A stretch of DNA of 64,000 nucleotides. Source: Cribrihabitans_A neustonicus (GTDB taxonomy: Bacteria > Pseudomonadota > Alphaproteobacteria > Rhodobacterales > Rhodobacteraceae). Where the stretch lies: NCBI RefSeq assembly GCF_048820895.1, contig NZ_JBMERQ010000001.1:992001-1056000 (forward strand), given 5' to 3'. A program made the translations under genes and the position numbers. This document shows positions 43,827 through 51,996 of the stretch, piece after piece. Positions within the stretch are counted from its first letter, which is position 1; each line of letters begins with the position of its first letter. The notes beneath the pieces are model-generated. The model saw only the letters and a list, made by a program, of their open reading frames with translations, ran no database searches and had not been told where the DNA came from.

Positions 43827-44714
43827 TCAGCTCGCGGCTCTCAGGGGCACCCGGCGCAGACTGTCGAAGCCCTGGCGGATCACCTGGGCGAGCTCGCCCA
43901 CATAGGGCGCCCGCATCCGGTCGGAGCCGTAGAGGTTTATGTGCTGCACGGGCAGCGGCGGCAGTGCCCCGCCGTGCTCGATCAGTTCCTGATAGCCGGG
44001 CTGGGTGCCCTCGAGCAGCACACCGACCGCCAGATCCGCGCTGATCGTCGCCTCCACAGTGCGGTCTGAATCGCTGTCGAGCGCCATCTCCCACTTGATA
44101 CCGGCCGCATCCAGCGCCGCGGTGGCCACCGGACGGAAGCTGCAGTTGCGGCAGAAACCAAGCCGCAGAGGCCGCTGCCGCCAGACCGAACCATCGGGTG
44201 CCCCGACCCAGCACAGCGGCAAGGTATGTATCGGTTCGCCGCCCTCGGCCTCCCCGGAGCCGGTCTCTGTTGTGAGCACCAGGTCGTAGCTGCCCTTGGC
44301 GAATCCGGCCTTCAGCTCCCGGGTGTTGGAAGTCACGAGGTTAACATTCACCCTCGGGAAGCTGACGTTGAAACGCTTCAGAACCTGCGGGATGACGGGG
44401 TGCACCACGTCATGCGGCACCCCCAGCACCACCTCGCCCTCGAAGGCCTGATCGGTCAGCCGCCCGATCACCTCGTCGTTGAGCGCCACGATGCGGCGGG
44501 CGTAGCCCAGGAGCTGCTCACCCGCCGCAGTGAGCGCGATGCCGCGCCCGGAGCGGTCCAGAAGCGCGAGCCCCAGGAGCTCCTCCAGCCGTTTCAACTG
44601 CATCGACACTGCCGATTGCGTCAGGTGCAGGAAGCCTGCGGCGCGGGTCACACCGCCATGGTCGGCCACAGCCACAAAAGACCGCAGCGTGGTGATATCG
44701 AGATTGCGTGCCAT
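43827..44714 (-). CDS. LysR-family transcriptional regulator
   Basis: A 295-residue regulator with HTH (LDITTLRSFVAVADHGGVTR, LTQSAVSMQLKRLEELLGLA) and an effector domain with CRNCSFRPVATAALDAAGI and GVLLEGTQPGYQEL. In Rhodobacteraceae this protein is commonly divergent from a DUF1127 gene, as here. The ATG at 44714 is used; a GTG directly before it is also possible. Ligand unknown. A 21-bp imperfect-spacer palindrome (44757-44777) in the divergent region is a candidate site. Confidence 0.9.
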   Translation of the reverse strand: MARNLDITTLRSFVAVADHGGVTRAAGFLHLTQSAVSMQLKRLEELLGLALLDRSGRGIALTAAGEQLLGYARRIVALNDEVIGRLTDQAFEGEVVLGVPHDVVHPVIPQVLKRFNVSFPRVNVNLVTSNTRELKAGFAKGSYDLVLTTETGSGEAEGGEPIHTLPLCWVGAPDGSVWRQRPLRLGFCRNCSFRPVATAALDAAGIKWEMALDSDSDRTVEATISADLAVGVLLEGTQPGYQELIEHGGALPPLPVQHINLYGSDRMRAPYVGELAQVIRQGFDSLRRVPLRAAS

Positions 44715-44756
44715 CACAGCCCCTGATGGTTAGGATCAAAAACATTCGTTTTCAAT

Positions 44757-44777
44757 ATATGCCACGAGCGCGCATAT
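44757..44777. promoter_or_regulatory. palindrome between the LysR and DUF1127 genes
   Basis: ATATGC (44757-44762) and GCATAT (44772-44777) are exact complements with nine bases between them, located 43 bases upstream of the LysR start. Candidate LysR operator. Confidence 0.4.
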
Positions 44778-44839
44778 TCATCAACACAATTGATCACCCA
44801 AGAGGGAAGCATCACAACCCCCACTGAAGGATAGATGTT

Positions 44840-45064
44840 ATGACCACCGCTCCACACACCCGCCCGCTCCCCTGCCCGCCTGTCGCCGCGATCCGCCCAG
44901 GGCTGCTCGACCGGTTAAAGCTGCACCTCGCTGTTTGGCGGTCACGCCGCCAGCTGGCCCGGCTCGATGCCCGCGCGCTGGAAGACATCGGTCTTACCCG
45001 CTCCGAGGCGGAGGAGGAATCGCGCCGCGCTTTTTGGAGCGCGCCGGACCACTGGCTGCGGTGA
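44840..45064 (+). CDS. DUF1127 small protein
   Basis: A 74-residue basic protein. The C-terminal 45 residues contain the DUF1127 core WRSRRQLARLDARALEDIGL followed by TRSEAEEESRRAFWSAPDHW. DUF1127 proteins are small Arg-rich proteins of alphaproteobacteria, some tied to phosphate, C4-dicarboxylate or RNA-related regulation. It is divergent from the LysR gene at 43827-44714, its usual partner. A perfect 10-bp hairpin follows 20 bases downstream. Confidence 0.88.
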   Translation: MTTAPHTRPLPCPPVAAIRPGLLDRLKLHLAVWRSRRQLARLDARALEDIGLTRSEAEEESRRAFWSAPDHWLR

Positions 45065-45083
45065 TCCGCCGCGGCCCCGCCAG

Positions 45084-45107
45084 GCGCCGCCGCCCCCGCG
45101 GCGGCGC
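45084..45107 (+). terminator. possible terminator of the DUF1127 gene
   Basis: GCGCCGCCGC (45084-45093) and GCGGCGGCGC (45098-45107) form a perfect 10-bp stem with a CCCC loop. Only two U follow, so it is a U-poor terminator at best. Confidence 0.5.
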
Positions 45108-45328
45108 TTGGCCATCCGCGAGGGCCGACGCTGACCTGCCCTCCCCAGGGGCCAAAGCTGAGAAGCCGCGCCAACGGGGGGTCCGAAAGGCTCCAAATAT
45201 CCGCGTTCAACTGCGCTTAAATACTTGAACAGCCGGGCGCTTCACCCGATATTTAGCGGGAACGCTGCCAGCGGCCTGCCTTCGGGCGGGCCCAAGCAGT
45301 GAGGGAGACATTCACGGAGACCATCGGT

Positions 45329-46105
45329 ATGGCACAATTCGACACCATCCGGTCTGCTGCCGGCACCCGCGCCGCGCAGATCGACGAGGGCCTGCGGGCC
45401 CATATGAACAAAGTCTACGGCACCATGTCCGTGGGCACCTTCATTACCTTCCTGGCCGCCTGGGCGATCTCGGGCCTGGCCGTCACCACTGACCCGGGCA
45501 ACGCCGTGGCCCAGCTGAGCGCGGACAAGTACCTCACCAGCTTCGGGCACGCGATTTATGCCTCGCCGCTGAAGTGGGTGATCATGTTCGCGCCGCTCGC
45601 CTTCGTGTTCGGCTTCGGCGCCGCCGTGAACCGCCTGTCGGCTGCCGCCGCGCAGCTGGTGTTCTACACCTTCGCCGCTGTCATGGGCCTGTCGATCAGC
45701 TCGATCTTCCTGGTCTTCACCGGCGAATCCATCGTGCAGGTGTTCCTGGTGACCTCGATCGCCTTTGCCGGCCTGTCGCTCTATGGCTACACCACCAAGA
45801 AGGATCTGTCCGGCATGGGCACCTTCCTGATCATGGGCGTGATCGGCCTGCTGGTGGCATCGGTGGTCAACATCTTCCTGGCGTCCTCCGCCATGGCCTT
45901 TGCAATCTCGGTGCTGGGCGTTCTGATCTTCGCGGGCCTCACCGCCTATGACACCCAGAACATCAAGAACACCTACCTGCAGATGGCGCATTCGGGCGAC
46001 CAGGAGTGGCTGGGCAAAGCCGCGATCATGGGCGCGCTGAGCCTCTACCTGGACTTCATCAACATGTTCATGTTCCTGCTCCAGCTGCTCGGCAACCGCG
46101 AATAA
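45329..46105 (+). CDS. Bax inhibitor-1/YccA-family membrane protein
   Basis: A 258-residue protein with seven membrane helices. The conserved core includes AHMNKVYGTMSVGTFITFLA (about 25-44), ASPLKWVIMFAPLAFVFGFG and AFAISVLGVLIFAGLTAYDT followed by QNIKNTY, with the di-Asp pH/Ca2+ sensor region near the end. The bacterial relative YccA interacts with the FtsH protease; BsYetJ is a pH-sensitive Ca2+ leak channel. The role here is not known. The ATG at 45329 matches related proteins. A strong terminator follows at 46132. Confidence 0.93.
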   Translation: MAQFDTIRSAAGTRAAQIDEGLRAHMNKVYGTMSVGTFITFLAAWAISGLAVTTDPGNAVAQLSADKYLTSFGHAIYASPLKWVIMFAPLAFVFGFGAAVNRLSAAAAQLVFYTFAAVMGLSISSIFLVFTGESIVQVFLVTSIAFAGLSLYGYTTKKDLSGMGTFLIMGVIGLLVASVVNIFLASSAMAFAISVLGVLIFAGLTAYDTQNIKNTYLQMAHSGDQEWLGKAAIMGALSLYLDFINMFMFLLQLLGNRE

Positions 46106-46131
46106 GCGCACATCCGGGGCTATCAATCTCC

Positions 46132-46160
46132 AAGGGGCGGGTCCAAAGGACCCGCCCCTT
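46132..46160 (+). terminator. intrinsic terminator of the Bax-inhibitor-1 gene
   Basis: AAGGGGCGGGTCC (46132-46144), loop AAA, GGACCCGCCCCTT (46148-46160): a perfect 13-bp stem with two more T after it. It lies 26 bases after the stop. Confidence 0.85.
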
Positions 46161-46206
46161 TTGCATTTCAGACACCACATACCTTTTTGACACGGGGATT
46201 GCCCCT

Positions 46207-46680
46207 ATGAAGACCGCTGATACCCCACCCGGCGAGGCCCCGCGCCTGCTGCCGCTCCTGAAAGAACTTCACGCGCTGCACGTCGCACACCAGCCCGCGC
46301 GCCACCTGGCAGAGCCGGAGGACGACGCGCTGGCCGCCTGGCTCACGGACTGGCTGAGCCAGGAGGACACCTGCGCCCTCGCCGCCGAGGACCCGCAGGG
46401 CAGGCTGTCGGGCTACCTGATCTTCACGGTGGAGGCGCGCCCCGCCCTGCCCGTGCGCGCGGCGGAAACGCGGATCATGCTGCAGCACATCGCAGTGGCG
46501 GAGACGCAGCGCCGCCAGGGCATCGCCCGGGCACTGATGGCGGAGATGAAGGCCCGCGCCGCGGCGCGCGGCATCACGGTGATCGCCACCACCTACGCTC
46601 CCTTCAACACCGCCTCCGCCGCGCTGATGCAGAGCATGGGGCTGGAACCGGTGCTGACGATGGCAGAAGCGCGCCGCTAA
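46207..46680 (+). CDS. GNAT-family N-acetyltransferase
   Basis: A 157-residue acetyltransferase. Motif A, LQHIAVAETQRRQGIARALM (about 95-114), with RRQGIA as the acetyl-CoA loop, and the C-terminal YAPFNTASAALMQSMGLEPV are clear. Substrate unknown. It lies 46 bases after the terminator of the preceding gene and ends at a bidirectional-type hairpin (46701-46733) facing the convergent gene. The ATG at 46207 excludes a long in-frame extension that runs back through the previous gene. Confidence 0.88.
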   Translation: MKTADTPPGEAPRLLPLLKELHALHVAHQPARHLAEPEDDALAAWLTDWLSQEDTCALAAEDPQGRLSGYLIFTVEARPALPVRAAETRIMLQHIAVAETQRRQGIARALMAEMKARAAARGITVIATTYAPFNTASAALMQSMGLEPVLTMAEARR

Positions 46681-46700
46681 GGCAGCCTGCCCCCACAGAA

Positions 46701-46733
46701 AAGGGGCCGCCCCAACCCCGCTGGCGGCCCCTT
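46701..46733. terminator. shared hairpin between convergent genes
   Basis: AAGGGGCCGCC (46701-46711) and GGCGGCCCCTT (46723-46733) are perfect 11-bp complements. In the minus direction the stem is followed by UUCUG; in the plus direction by ACUGG. It lies between the GNAT gene and the convergent exported-protein gene. Confidence 0.75.
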
Positions 46734-46818
46734 ACTGGCGCTGATCTCCGGGCGCGGCCTGTACGCGCCTGTGTGCGCCTGACTGCTATCTGCGTGCAGA
46801 CCGCTACTCGCGCGTGTC

Positions 46819-47265
46819 TCAGCGCGTCTTCCGGCAGTTCAGTGCCGCCGACAGCGCCACCGTGCCGCGGCGGCTCGCCACCGGCCGCACCGGGCCTTCG
46901 GCTTGGCAGCCGGACGCCTTGTCCGCGGCCTCTCGGAAGACCGCCTCCGACACCACGGGAAGCATCGCCCCGGACGCGCTCTCCGGCATGCTGAGCACCG
47001 CGAGGCCTGCGCCCTCAGCCTGCACCACCGTCAGCTCCAGGAGCTGCCCGCCATGGCGGAACTGCCAGACCCGCGCCTGTCCGCTTGCAGCCGGTCCCGC
47101 CTGACCGCTCTTCGGCAGCAGCGGCAGGCCTGCAGTACCGCCGGAAGCCGCCGCCAGCGGCTGCTCCAGAACCTGCGGCGGCGATGGGACTGCCACCGAT
47201 TCCCGCGCGCCGGAGGCGGGCACCGCAACCCCGGCCAACACCGCACCGATCAACACAAACCGCAT
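46819..47265 (-). CDS. exported hypothetical protein, 148 aa
   Basis: The protein has a signal peptide, MRFVLIGAVLAGVAVPASGA (residues 1-20), and a mature part of about 128 residues with QARVWQFRHGGQLLELTVVQ and a final CRKTR; two cysteines (one near 120, one near the end) may pair. No family recognised. The ATG at 47265 is preferred over a TTG 18 codons upstream because it begins exactly at the signal peptide. It is a single gene between two hairpins, convergent with the GNAT gene. Confidence 0.65.
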   Translation of the reverse strand: MRFVLIGAVLAGVAVPASGARESVAVPSPPQVLEQPLAAASGGTAGLPLLPKSGQAGPAASGQARVWQFRHGGQLLELTVVQAEGAGLAVLSMPESASGAMLPVVSEAVFREAADKASGCQAEGPVRPVASRRGTVALSAALNCRKTR

Positions 47266-47431
47266 GGAGAACCCGCCCCGGACAAACCCTTTAACAACAG
47301 GTTTCACGTTAGCGGCCAAATGCGGCAGGACTGTGCCGAAGGCCGCTCATGCGGGCCGCAAATCCCCCGGCATTTGATGAAAAATCCGGCCAGGCGGGCC
47401 GGGCGGGTTCCGGCAGCTGGCCTGGTCGCCC

Positions 47432-47462
47432 AAAGAAAAAGGGTCCCGCAGCGGCGGAACCC
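47432..47462 (-). terminator. intrinsic terminator of rpmG
   Basis: In the minus direction GGGTTCCGC, loop CGCT, GCGGGACCC (one mismatch; plus-strand arms 47441-47449 and 47454-47462) followed by UUUUUCUUU. It is 29 bases after the rpmG stop. Confidence 0.85.
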
Positions 47463-47491
47463 CTCTTCAATCTCGGTCAGGCGATCAAGGA

Positions 47492-47659
47492 TTACTTGAT
47501 CTTGCCTTCCTTGTACTCGACATGCTTGCGCACGACCGGGTCGTACTTACGCACGACCATTTTCTCGGTCATGGTGCGCGCGTTCTTCTTGGTCACGTAG
47601 AAGTGGCCCGTGCCCGCGCTCGAGTTCAGGCGGATCTTGATGGTCGTCGGCTTCGCCAT
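47492..47659 (-). CDS. rpmG: 50S ribosomal protein L33
   Basis: A 55-residue basic protein of the large ribosomal subunit: MAKPTTIKIRLNSSAGTGHF then YVTKKNARTMTEKMVVRKYD and PVVRKHVEYKEGKIK. This is the zinc-free (C-minus) form lacking the CxxC pairs of the zinc-binding paralogue. The start at 47659 matches the conserved MAKP. Own terminator at 47432-47462. It follows rnpB on the same strand but with a gap of 188 bases. Confidence 0.97.
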   Translation of the reverse strand: MAKPTTIKIRLNSSAGTGHFYVTKKNARTMTEKMVVRKYDPVVRKHVEYKEGKIK

Positions 47660-47817
47660 GGTGGTTCTCCTGCGTCCGGAAAGGCAGGGGCCTTTCGGTA
47701 AATTCCTATCTGAGCGTCGGCTTTTACCGTGCCCCGCGCCTGTGTCAATAGGCTGCGGACGGGAAAAACCACCCATGAGGCAACAATCGCCCGGCAGCCG
47801 CCTGGATCAGGTCCCGA

Positions 47818-47833
47818 CCCGCCATCAGGCGGG
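47818..47833 (-). terminator. possible hairpin at the 3' end of the RNase P RNA gene
   Basis: CCCGCC (47818-47823) and GGCGGG (47828-47833) form a perfect 6-bp stem with loop ATCA, 15 bases after the mature RNA end. No U-run is seen, so termination there is uncertain. Confidence 0.35.
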
Positions 47834-47847
47834 AGCCCGGGGCAGAC

Positions 47848-48280
47848 GCGCAGAAGGCCTGTAAGCCGGATCCTGTCCCCCCGGGACCGTGATCCCGGGT
47901 TCGACGGCCATTCATCTAGGCGGTGCATCGCTGCACCGCTCAAGCTGCCAACCCGGCCCCTCTCGGCTGAAGCGCGCCTAGCGGCGGTTTCCCGGCTGCC
48001 CGGGACCTGCCCGCGCGGGGGCCCTATTTGGCATTGCTCCCGGTGGGGCTTGCCGTGCCGCCCCTGTTGCCAGGGGCGCGGTGGGCTCTTACCCCACCGT
48101 TTCACCCTTACCCGCGCGGGCTGATCCCTTGGCGAACCGCAGGGCCGGCGGGCGGTCTGTTTTCTGTGGCGCTTTCCGTCGGGTCTCCCCGCCCGGGCGT
48201 TACCCGGCACCGTTGCTTCATGGAGTCCGGACTTTCCTCGCGAAGCTTGCACTCCCCGCGGCCGTCCAGCCTTCTGCGCT
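47848..48280 (-). ncRNA. rnpB: RNase P RNA, bacterial class A
   Basis: The catalytic RNA of RNase P, which trims 5' leaders of pre-tRNAs. On the minus strand it starts with GCGCAGAAGGCTGGACGGCC near 48280 and contains the P4 half GAGGAAAGTCCGGACTCCAT (about 48222-48241); the end has GGCTTACAGGCCTTCTGCGC, whose last ten bases pair with the 5' end to form P1. The universally conserved ACAGGATCCGGCTTACAG-type segment is also seen near 47870. Ends are set by the P1 helix and may be off by a few bases. Confidence 0.95.
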
Positions 48281-48393
48281 CCCGGGACCTATGCGCAGAC
48301 GGCGGTTTCGTCAAGCTTTGGCTTGCAGATCAGGGGCTTTGCAGCGAAGGGAGGAATACATCTTCCTTCCTCTTGCTGAAAGTATCCCGGAGC

Positions 48394-48410
48394 GCGAGGC
48401 AGAGCCTCGC
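48394..48410. repeat. hairpin between rnpB and the amidase gene
   Basis: GCGAGGC (48394-48400), loop AGA, GCCTCGC (48404-48410): a perfect 7-bp stem seven bases after the amidase stop (48417). The upstream CTGAAAGTATCCCGGAGCG recalls part of the two-stem element. Confidence 0.55.
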
Positions 48411-48416
48411 TTCCCG

Positions 48417-49094
48417 TCATTCCGGCTGAGCGGAGCAGTTCAGAGACGCAAAATCGGCCGCGGCAAGCGGCCCCCTGCCCCACGGGCGGCAACGCAGGCG
48501 GACAGCTGCCAGCAGGGAGGAGTCATCCGCCGCGGCGGTGAAACCCGCAGCGCGGGCGGCTTCCCGGAAAGCGGCGGCGTCCCCGTGCGCAACCGGCGCC
48601 CGAGTGGCTGTCCGGGCGGCCAGGCCCTGGCGCTCCAAACGCCGCCAGTCGAATCGCGGCCCAGGGTCGGACTTGCGGCCGGGCGCCATGCAGGAGTGTC
48701 CGATCACCCCCTCCGGAGCGATTCCCCAGCGCGCTATGATGCCTGCCAGCAGCACCTCCAGCCGTTCCATCTGCGGTTCGCTGAACGGGTGGTTACCGGT
48801 GTTATCGAGTTCGATGCCGATGGAGCGGGAGTTGATGTCAGCCTTGCCGTGCCACTCGCCTGCGCCGGCGTGCCAGGCGCGGGCGTTTTCTTGCACCAGC
48901 TGCCAAAGCGTGCCGTCGCCGCCAATCAGGTAATGCGCCGAAACCTCGGCCTGCGGGTCGCAGAGCCGCGCGAGTGCGGCTTCGGCGCTGTCCATCGCGG
49001 TATAGTGCAAAACGATCAGGGACGGCGTCAGACCGTCCCTGCGGGGCCCGTGGTTCGGGCTCGGGTGCCAGCGGGCGCCGGGCTGGTCAGCCAT
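48417..49094 (-). CDS. N-acetylmuramoyl-L-alanine amidase (AmpD-like)
   Basis: A 225-residue zinc amidase that cleaves the MurNAc-L-Ala bond. Zinc ligands agree with AmpD: His30 in LIVLHYTAM, His133 in GHSCMAPGRKSDPGP and Asp143 in the same stretch; the catalytic Glu is near 95 in IGIELDN. No signal peptide is present, which suggests a cytosolic muropeptide-recycling role. The ATG at 49094 overlaps the end of the upstream Excalibur lipoprotein gene by 8 bases, so the two are likely translationally coupled. Confidence 0.92.
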   Translation of the reverse strand: MADQPGARWHPSPNHGPRRDGLTPSLIVLHYTAMDSAEAALARLCDPQAEVSAHYLIGGDGTLWQLVQENARAWHAGAGEWHGKADINSRSIGIELDNTGNHPFSEPQMERLEVLLAGIIARWGIAPEGVIGHSCMAPGRKSDPGPRFDWRRLERQGLAARTATRAPVAHGDAAAFREAARAAGFTAAADDSSLLAAVRLRCRPWGRGPLAAADFASLNCSAQPE

Positions 49095-49866
49095 TGCCAG
49101 CGGTTTGCACCGCGCGCCGGTAGGGCGCGGGATCCCAGCCGCAGGCAAAGCCGTCGCCGTCAGGATCCAGCGCCTTGCGGTCGCGCTCCGGGCCGCCGGC
49201 TTCCAGGAAGGCTTCCTGCGCGCGGTCGGCGGAGGCAAATTCCGCGCAATTGCGGGTATGGCGCGCCTGCAGATTGAAGCCAGTGCGGCTGTAGAGGCGC
49301 ACGCCCTTGGGGTTGCTGGTGCTGAGTGCGAATTTCACGATGTTCGGCGCGCTGCTGCCCTCGCGCTCCGGGACCGGCACGGCTTCGGGGGGGATTTCCT
49401 CATACTGGGCGCGCTGCCGCTCCAGCCGGGCGGCATCGCTTTCGATCGTCTGCCGGGCTGCGACCGCCTCGAAGTCGTTCTCATCCGAAATCGCGCGGGT
49501 GGCGGAAAGCGGCGGCGGCGGGTTGGAGGGGCCAGCCTGCAGCAGGGCTTCCCCGGAGTTGGCGCGTGAAGCCGCCAGCGCGGCGGCGGCTTCGCGGGCG
49601 ATGTCGTCGCTGCTGGCCGAGGCGGTAGAGGCATAGCGGCCGGGGGCCGTGCTGGCCCCTGCCCCGCCATCCGCTGTCAGCGGCTCGCTGGAGATCTGCG
49701 CGGGTGCCGCCAGCGGCGCGCCAGTGATGGTCGTGCCGGCAGCCGGGGGAGTGGCAAAGGGATCGCCGTCCAGCCCGACGCCTGCGGCACTGTCCGGCAC
49801 TGCCGGTGCGCAGGCCGCCACGGCAAGGAGGCTGCCTGCGGCGGCAAGGGAGAGGAATGCTCGCAT
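49087..49866 (-). CDS. Excalibur-domain lipoprotein
   Basis: A 259-residue lipoprotein with signal MRAFLSLAAAGSLLAVAAC (acylated Cys19), a long Ala/Ser/Pro-rich linker (about 25-160), and a C-terminal domain (about 180-259) with NCAEFASADRAQEAFLEAGG and DPDGDGFACGWDPAPYRRA. The DxDxDGxxC pattern is that of the Excalibur calcium-binding domain. It likely sits in the envelope; its gene overlaps the amidase gene, so a joint cell-wall role is a reasonable inference. Confidence 0.85.
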   Translation of the reverse strand: MRAFLSLAAAGSLLAVAACAPAVPDSAAGVGLDGDPFATPPAAGTTITGAPLAAPAQISSEPLTADGGAGASTAPGRYASTASASSDDIAREAAAALAASRANSGEALLQAGPSNPPPPLSATRAISDENDFEAVAARQTIESDAARLERQRAQYEEIPPEAVPVPEREGSSAPNIVKFALSTSNPKGVRLYSRTGFNLQARHTRNCAEFASADRAQEAFLEAGGPERDRKALDPDGDGFACGWDPAPYRRAVQTAGNG

Positions 49867-49923
49867 GGGTATCACCTGTCAGCTCTGCTCTATGTAAGGC
49901 CCTAGGTTAGGCCGGACGGCGGT

Positions 49924-51411
49924 TTACCACCATTGCTGCGGTTTGGCCACAAATCCTGCTGCCTGCTCCAGCGCATAGGCGGTGTTCAGCAGATCGCCCT
50001 CTTCCCAGGGCTTGCCGATCAGCTGCAGACCCAGCGGCAGACCCTGGCTGTTGAGCCCCGCCGGCACCGCCACACCCGGCAGGCCCGCCAGGTTGACTGT
50101 CACGGTGAAGACATCGTTCAGGTACATCTGCACCGGGTCGGCTTCGGTCATCTCGCCAAGGCCAAAGGCGGCGGAAGGCGTGGCCGGGGTCAGAATCGCG
50201 TCGACGCCCGCGGCAAAGACGTCCTCGAAGTCTTTCTTGATCAGCGTGCGCACCTTGCGGGCGCGGTTGTAATAGGCGTCGTAGAAGCCCGCCGAGAGCA
50301 CATAGGTACCGACCATCACCCGGCGCTGCACCTCGTGGCCGAAGCCCTCGGCGCGGGTTTTCTCGTACATCTCGGTAATGCCGTCTCCGGCCTCCAGCGC
50401 GGCGCGGTGGCCGTAGCGCACGCCGTCATACCGTGCGAGGTTGGAGGACGCTTCGGCCGGGGCAATCACGTAATAGGCGGGCAGCGCATACTTGGTGTGC
50501 GGCAGCGAGATGTCGACGATCTCGGCACCCGCAGCCTTCAGCATCTCGGCACCGTCGGCCCAGAGCTTTTCGATCCCGGCGGGCATGCCCTCCATGCGGT
50601 ATTCCTTCGGGATACCGATCTTCTTGCCCCTGATGTCGCCGGTCAGCATCGCCTCGAAATCCGGCACCGCGAGGTCAGCGCTGGTGGAATCCTTGGGGTC
50701 GTGTCCGCACATTGCTTCCAGCATGATCGCCGCGTCGCGCACCGTCTTGGTCATCGGGCCCGCCTGGTCCAGGGAAGAGGCAAAGGCGACAATCCCCCAG
50801 CGCGAGCAGCGCCCGTAGGTCGGCTTGATGCCGACGGTGCCGGTAAACGCCGCGGGCTGGCGGATCGAGCCGCCGGTGTCGGTGCCGGTGGCTGCAAGGC
50901 AGAGGTCAGCGGCGACCGCAGCCGCGGAGCCGCCGGAGGAGCCGCCCGGGGTCAGCTGCGCCTCATCATTGCCCCGCCGCCAGGGGTTGACCGCGTTGCC
51001 GTAGACCGAGGTCTCATTGGACGAGCCCATGGCAAACTCGTCCATGTTCAGCTTGCCAAGCATCACTGCGCCTGCATCGGCGAGCTGCTGGGACACGGTA
51101 GATTCATACTCGGGCTTGAAGCCTTCGAGGATGCCGGAGGCGGCCTGCGACGGCACGCCCTTGGTGCAGAACAGGTCCTTGATGCCGACCGGGAGACCGC
51201 ACATCGAGGGTGCACTGCCCGCCTTGATCCGCGCATCCGCGGATTTGGCACGCTCCAGCGCGATTTCCGGCGTCTTGTGCACAAACGCGTTCAGCGCATC
51301 CGCCGCGCCGATCGCTTTCAGGCAGGCTTCGGTCAGCTCCACCGATGTGGTGTCGCCTTTGCGCAGCGCGTCGCGGGCCTCTGCCAGGGTCAATTTGTTG
51401 AGTTCGGTCAT
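49924..51411 (-). CDS. gatA: glutamyl-tRNA(Gln) amidotransferase subunit A
   Basis: A 495-residue amidase of the GatCAB complex, which turns Glu-tRNA(Gln) into Gln-tRNA(Gln). The Ser-cisSer-Lys triad is visible: Lys in PVGIKDLFCTKG (about 78), GGSSGGSAAAVAADL, and Ser in TDTGGSIRQPAAFTG (about 175-190). Length normal. The ATG at 51411 fits the conserved MTELNKLTLAEAR. It follows gatC by 84 bases. gatB is not in the window, which is usual for alphaproteobacteria. Confidence 0.96.
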   Translation of the reverse strand: MTELNKLTLAEARDALRKGDTTSVELTEACLKAIGAADALNAFVHKTPEIALERAKSADARIKAGSAPSMCGLPVGIKDLFCTKGVPSQAASGILEGFKPEYESTVSQQLADAGAVMLGKLNMDEFAMGSSNETSVYGNAVNPWRRGNDEAQLTPGGSSGGSAAAVAADLCLAATGTDTGGSIRQPAAFTGTVGIKPTYGRCSRWGIVAFASSLDQAGPMTKTVRDAAIMLEAMCGHDPKDSTSADLAVPDFEAMLTGDIRGKKIGIPKEYRMEGMPAGIEKLWADGAEMLKAAGAEIVDISLPHTKYALPAYYVIAPAEASSNLARYDGVRYGHRAALEAGDGITEMYEKTRAEGFGHEVQRRVMVGTYVLSAGFYDAYYNRARKVRTLIKKDFEDVFAAGVDAILTPATPSAAFGLGEMTEADPVQMYLNDVFTVTVNLAGLPGVAVPAGLNSQGLPLGLQLIGKPWEEGDLLNTAYALEQAAGFVAKPQQWW

Positions 51412-51495
51412 ATCATCGCCTCTCTTGGGCAAATTTCCTTGGGCAATGCCCGTCTGCAGCGGCAGCCGCCTGGCAGGCAGCGTGCGGAGGGCTGC

Positions 51496-51783
51496 TTATT
51501 CCACCACTTTCGGCACCGCGAAGAAGCCTTCGCGGGCGTCCGGCGCGTTCGACAGCACCTTGTCCTGCTGATTGCCGTCGGTGACCACATCCTGGCGGCG
51601 CTTCAGGCGCTGCGGGGTGACCGAGGTCATCGGCTCGACGCCCTCGACATCGACCTCGTTCAGCTGCTCGATGAAGCCCAGGATGGTGTTGAACTCGGCG
51701 GCCAGGGCCGGGAGCGCGTCATCCTCGACCTTGATCCGGGCCAGTTTGGCCACCTTGGCGGCGGTGCTTTGGTCAATCGACAT
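51496..51783 (-). CDS. gatC: glutamyl-tRNA(Gln) amidotransferase subunit C
   Basis: A 95-residue small subunit that wraps around GatA. The typical DQSTAAKVAKLARIKVEDDA (about 4-23) and TSVTPQRLKRRQDVVTDGNQ with final FFAVPKVVE are intact. The ATG at 51783 agrees with the family. It is 84 bases before gatA on the same strand and divergent from the metallo-hydrolase gene. Confidence 0.95.
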   Translation of the reverse strand: MSIDQSTAAKVAKLARIKVEDDALPALAAEFNTILGFIEQLNEVDVEGVEPMTSVTPQRLKRRQDVVTDGNQQDKVLSNAPDAREGFFAVPKVVE

Positions 51784-51996
51784 GGAAACCCTCATCTCGT
51801 GTTACAGAGGCATTTACCGCCGCACCGCCCGGGCCGCAAGCCTGCTGGCCGCCCGCTGCCCGCTTCCCCCTGCAGTCTTGGCAGGCAGCGGTTCCTGCGC
51901 GCCGCAATTTTTTGCCCGGCGCCGCATTTTCTTTCCGCGCCGGGCTGCTAGGCTGGGTCCGGGGCGCCGCGGCGCCGGCAATCGGGGAGAAAGACC

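Noticed and set aside
42487..44769. The 13-mer ATATGCCACGAGC occurs both before the XRE gene (near 42487) and in the LysR-DUF1127 region (near 44757).
   Set aside because: Dozens of shared 13-mers are expected by chance in 64 kb on both strands; the palindrome present at the second site is missing at the first.
48081..49277. A 398-codon plus-strand frame running across rnpB and the amidase gene.
   Set aside because: It crosses the RNase P RNA and the antisense side of two clear genes; there is no domain in it.
51962..51975. GC-only palindrome GGCGCCGCGGCGCC upstream of the metallo-hydrolase gene.
   Set aside because: It is made of G and C alone in a very GC-rich spacer, so chance and composition explain it well enough.
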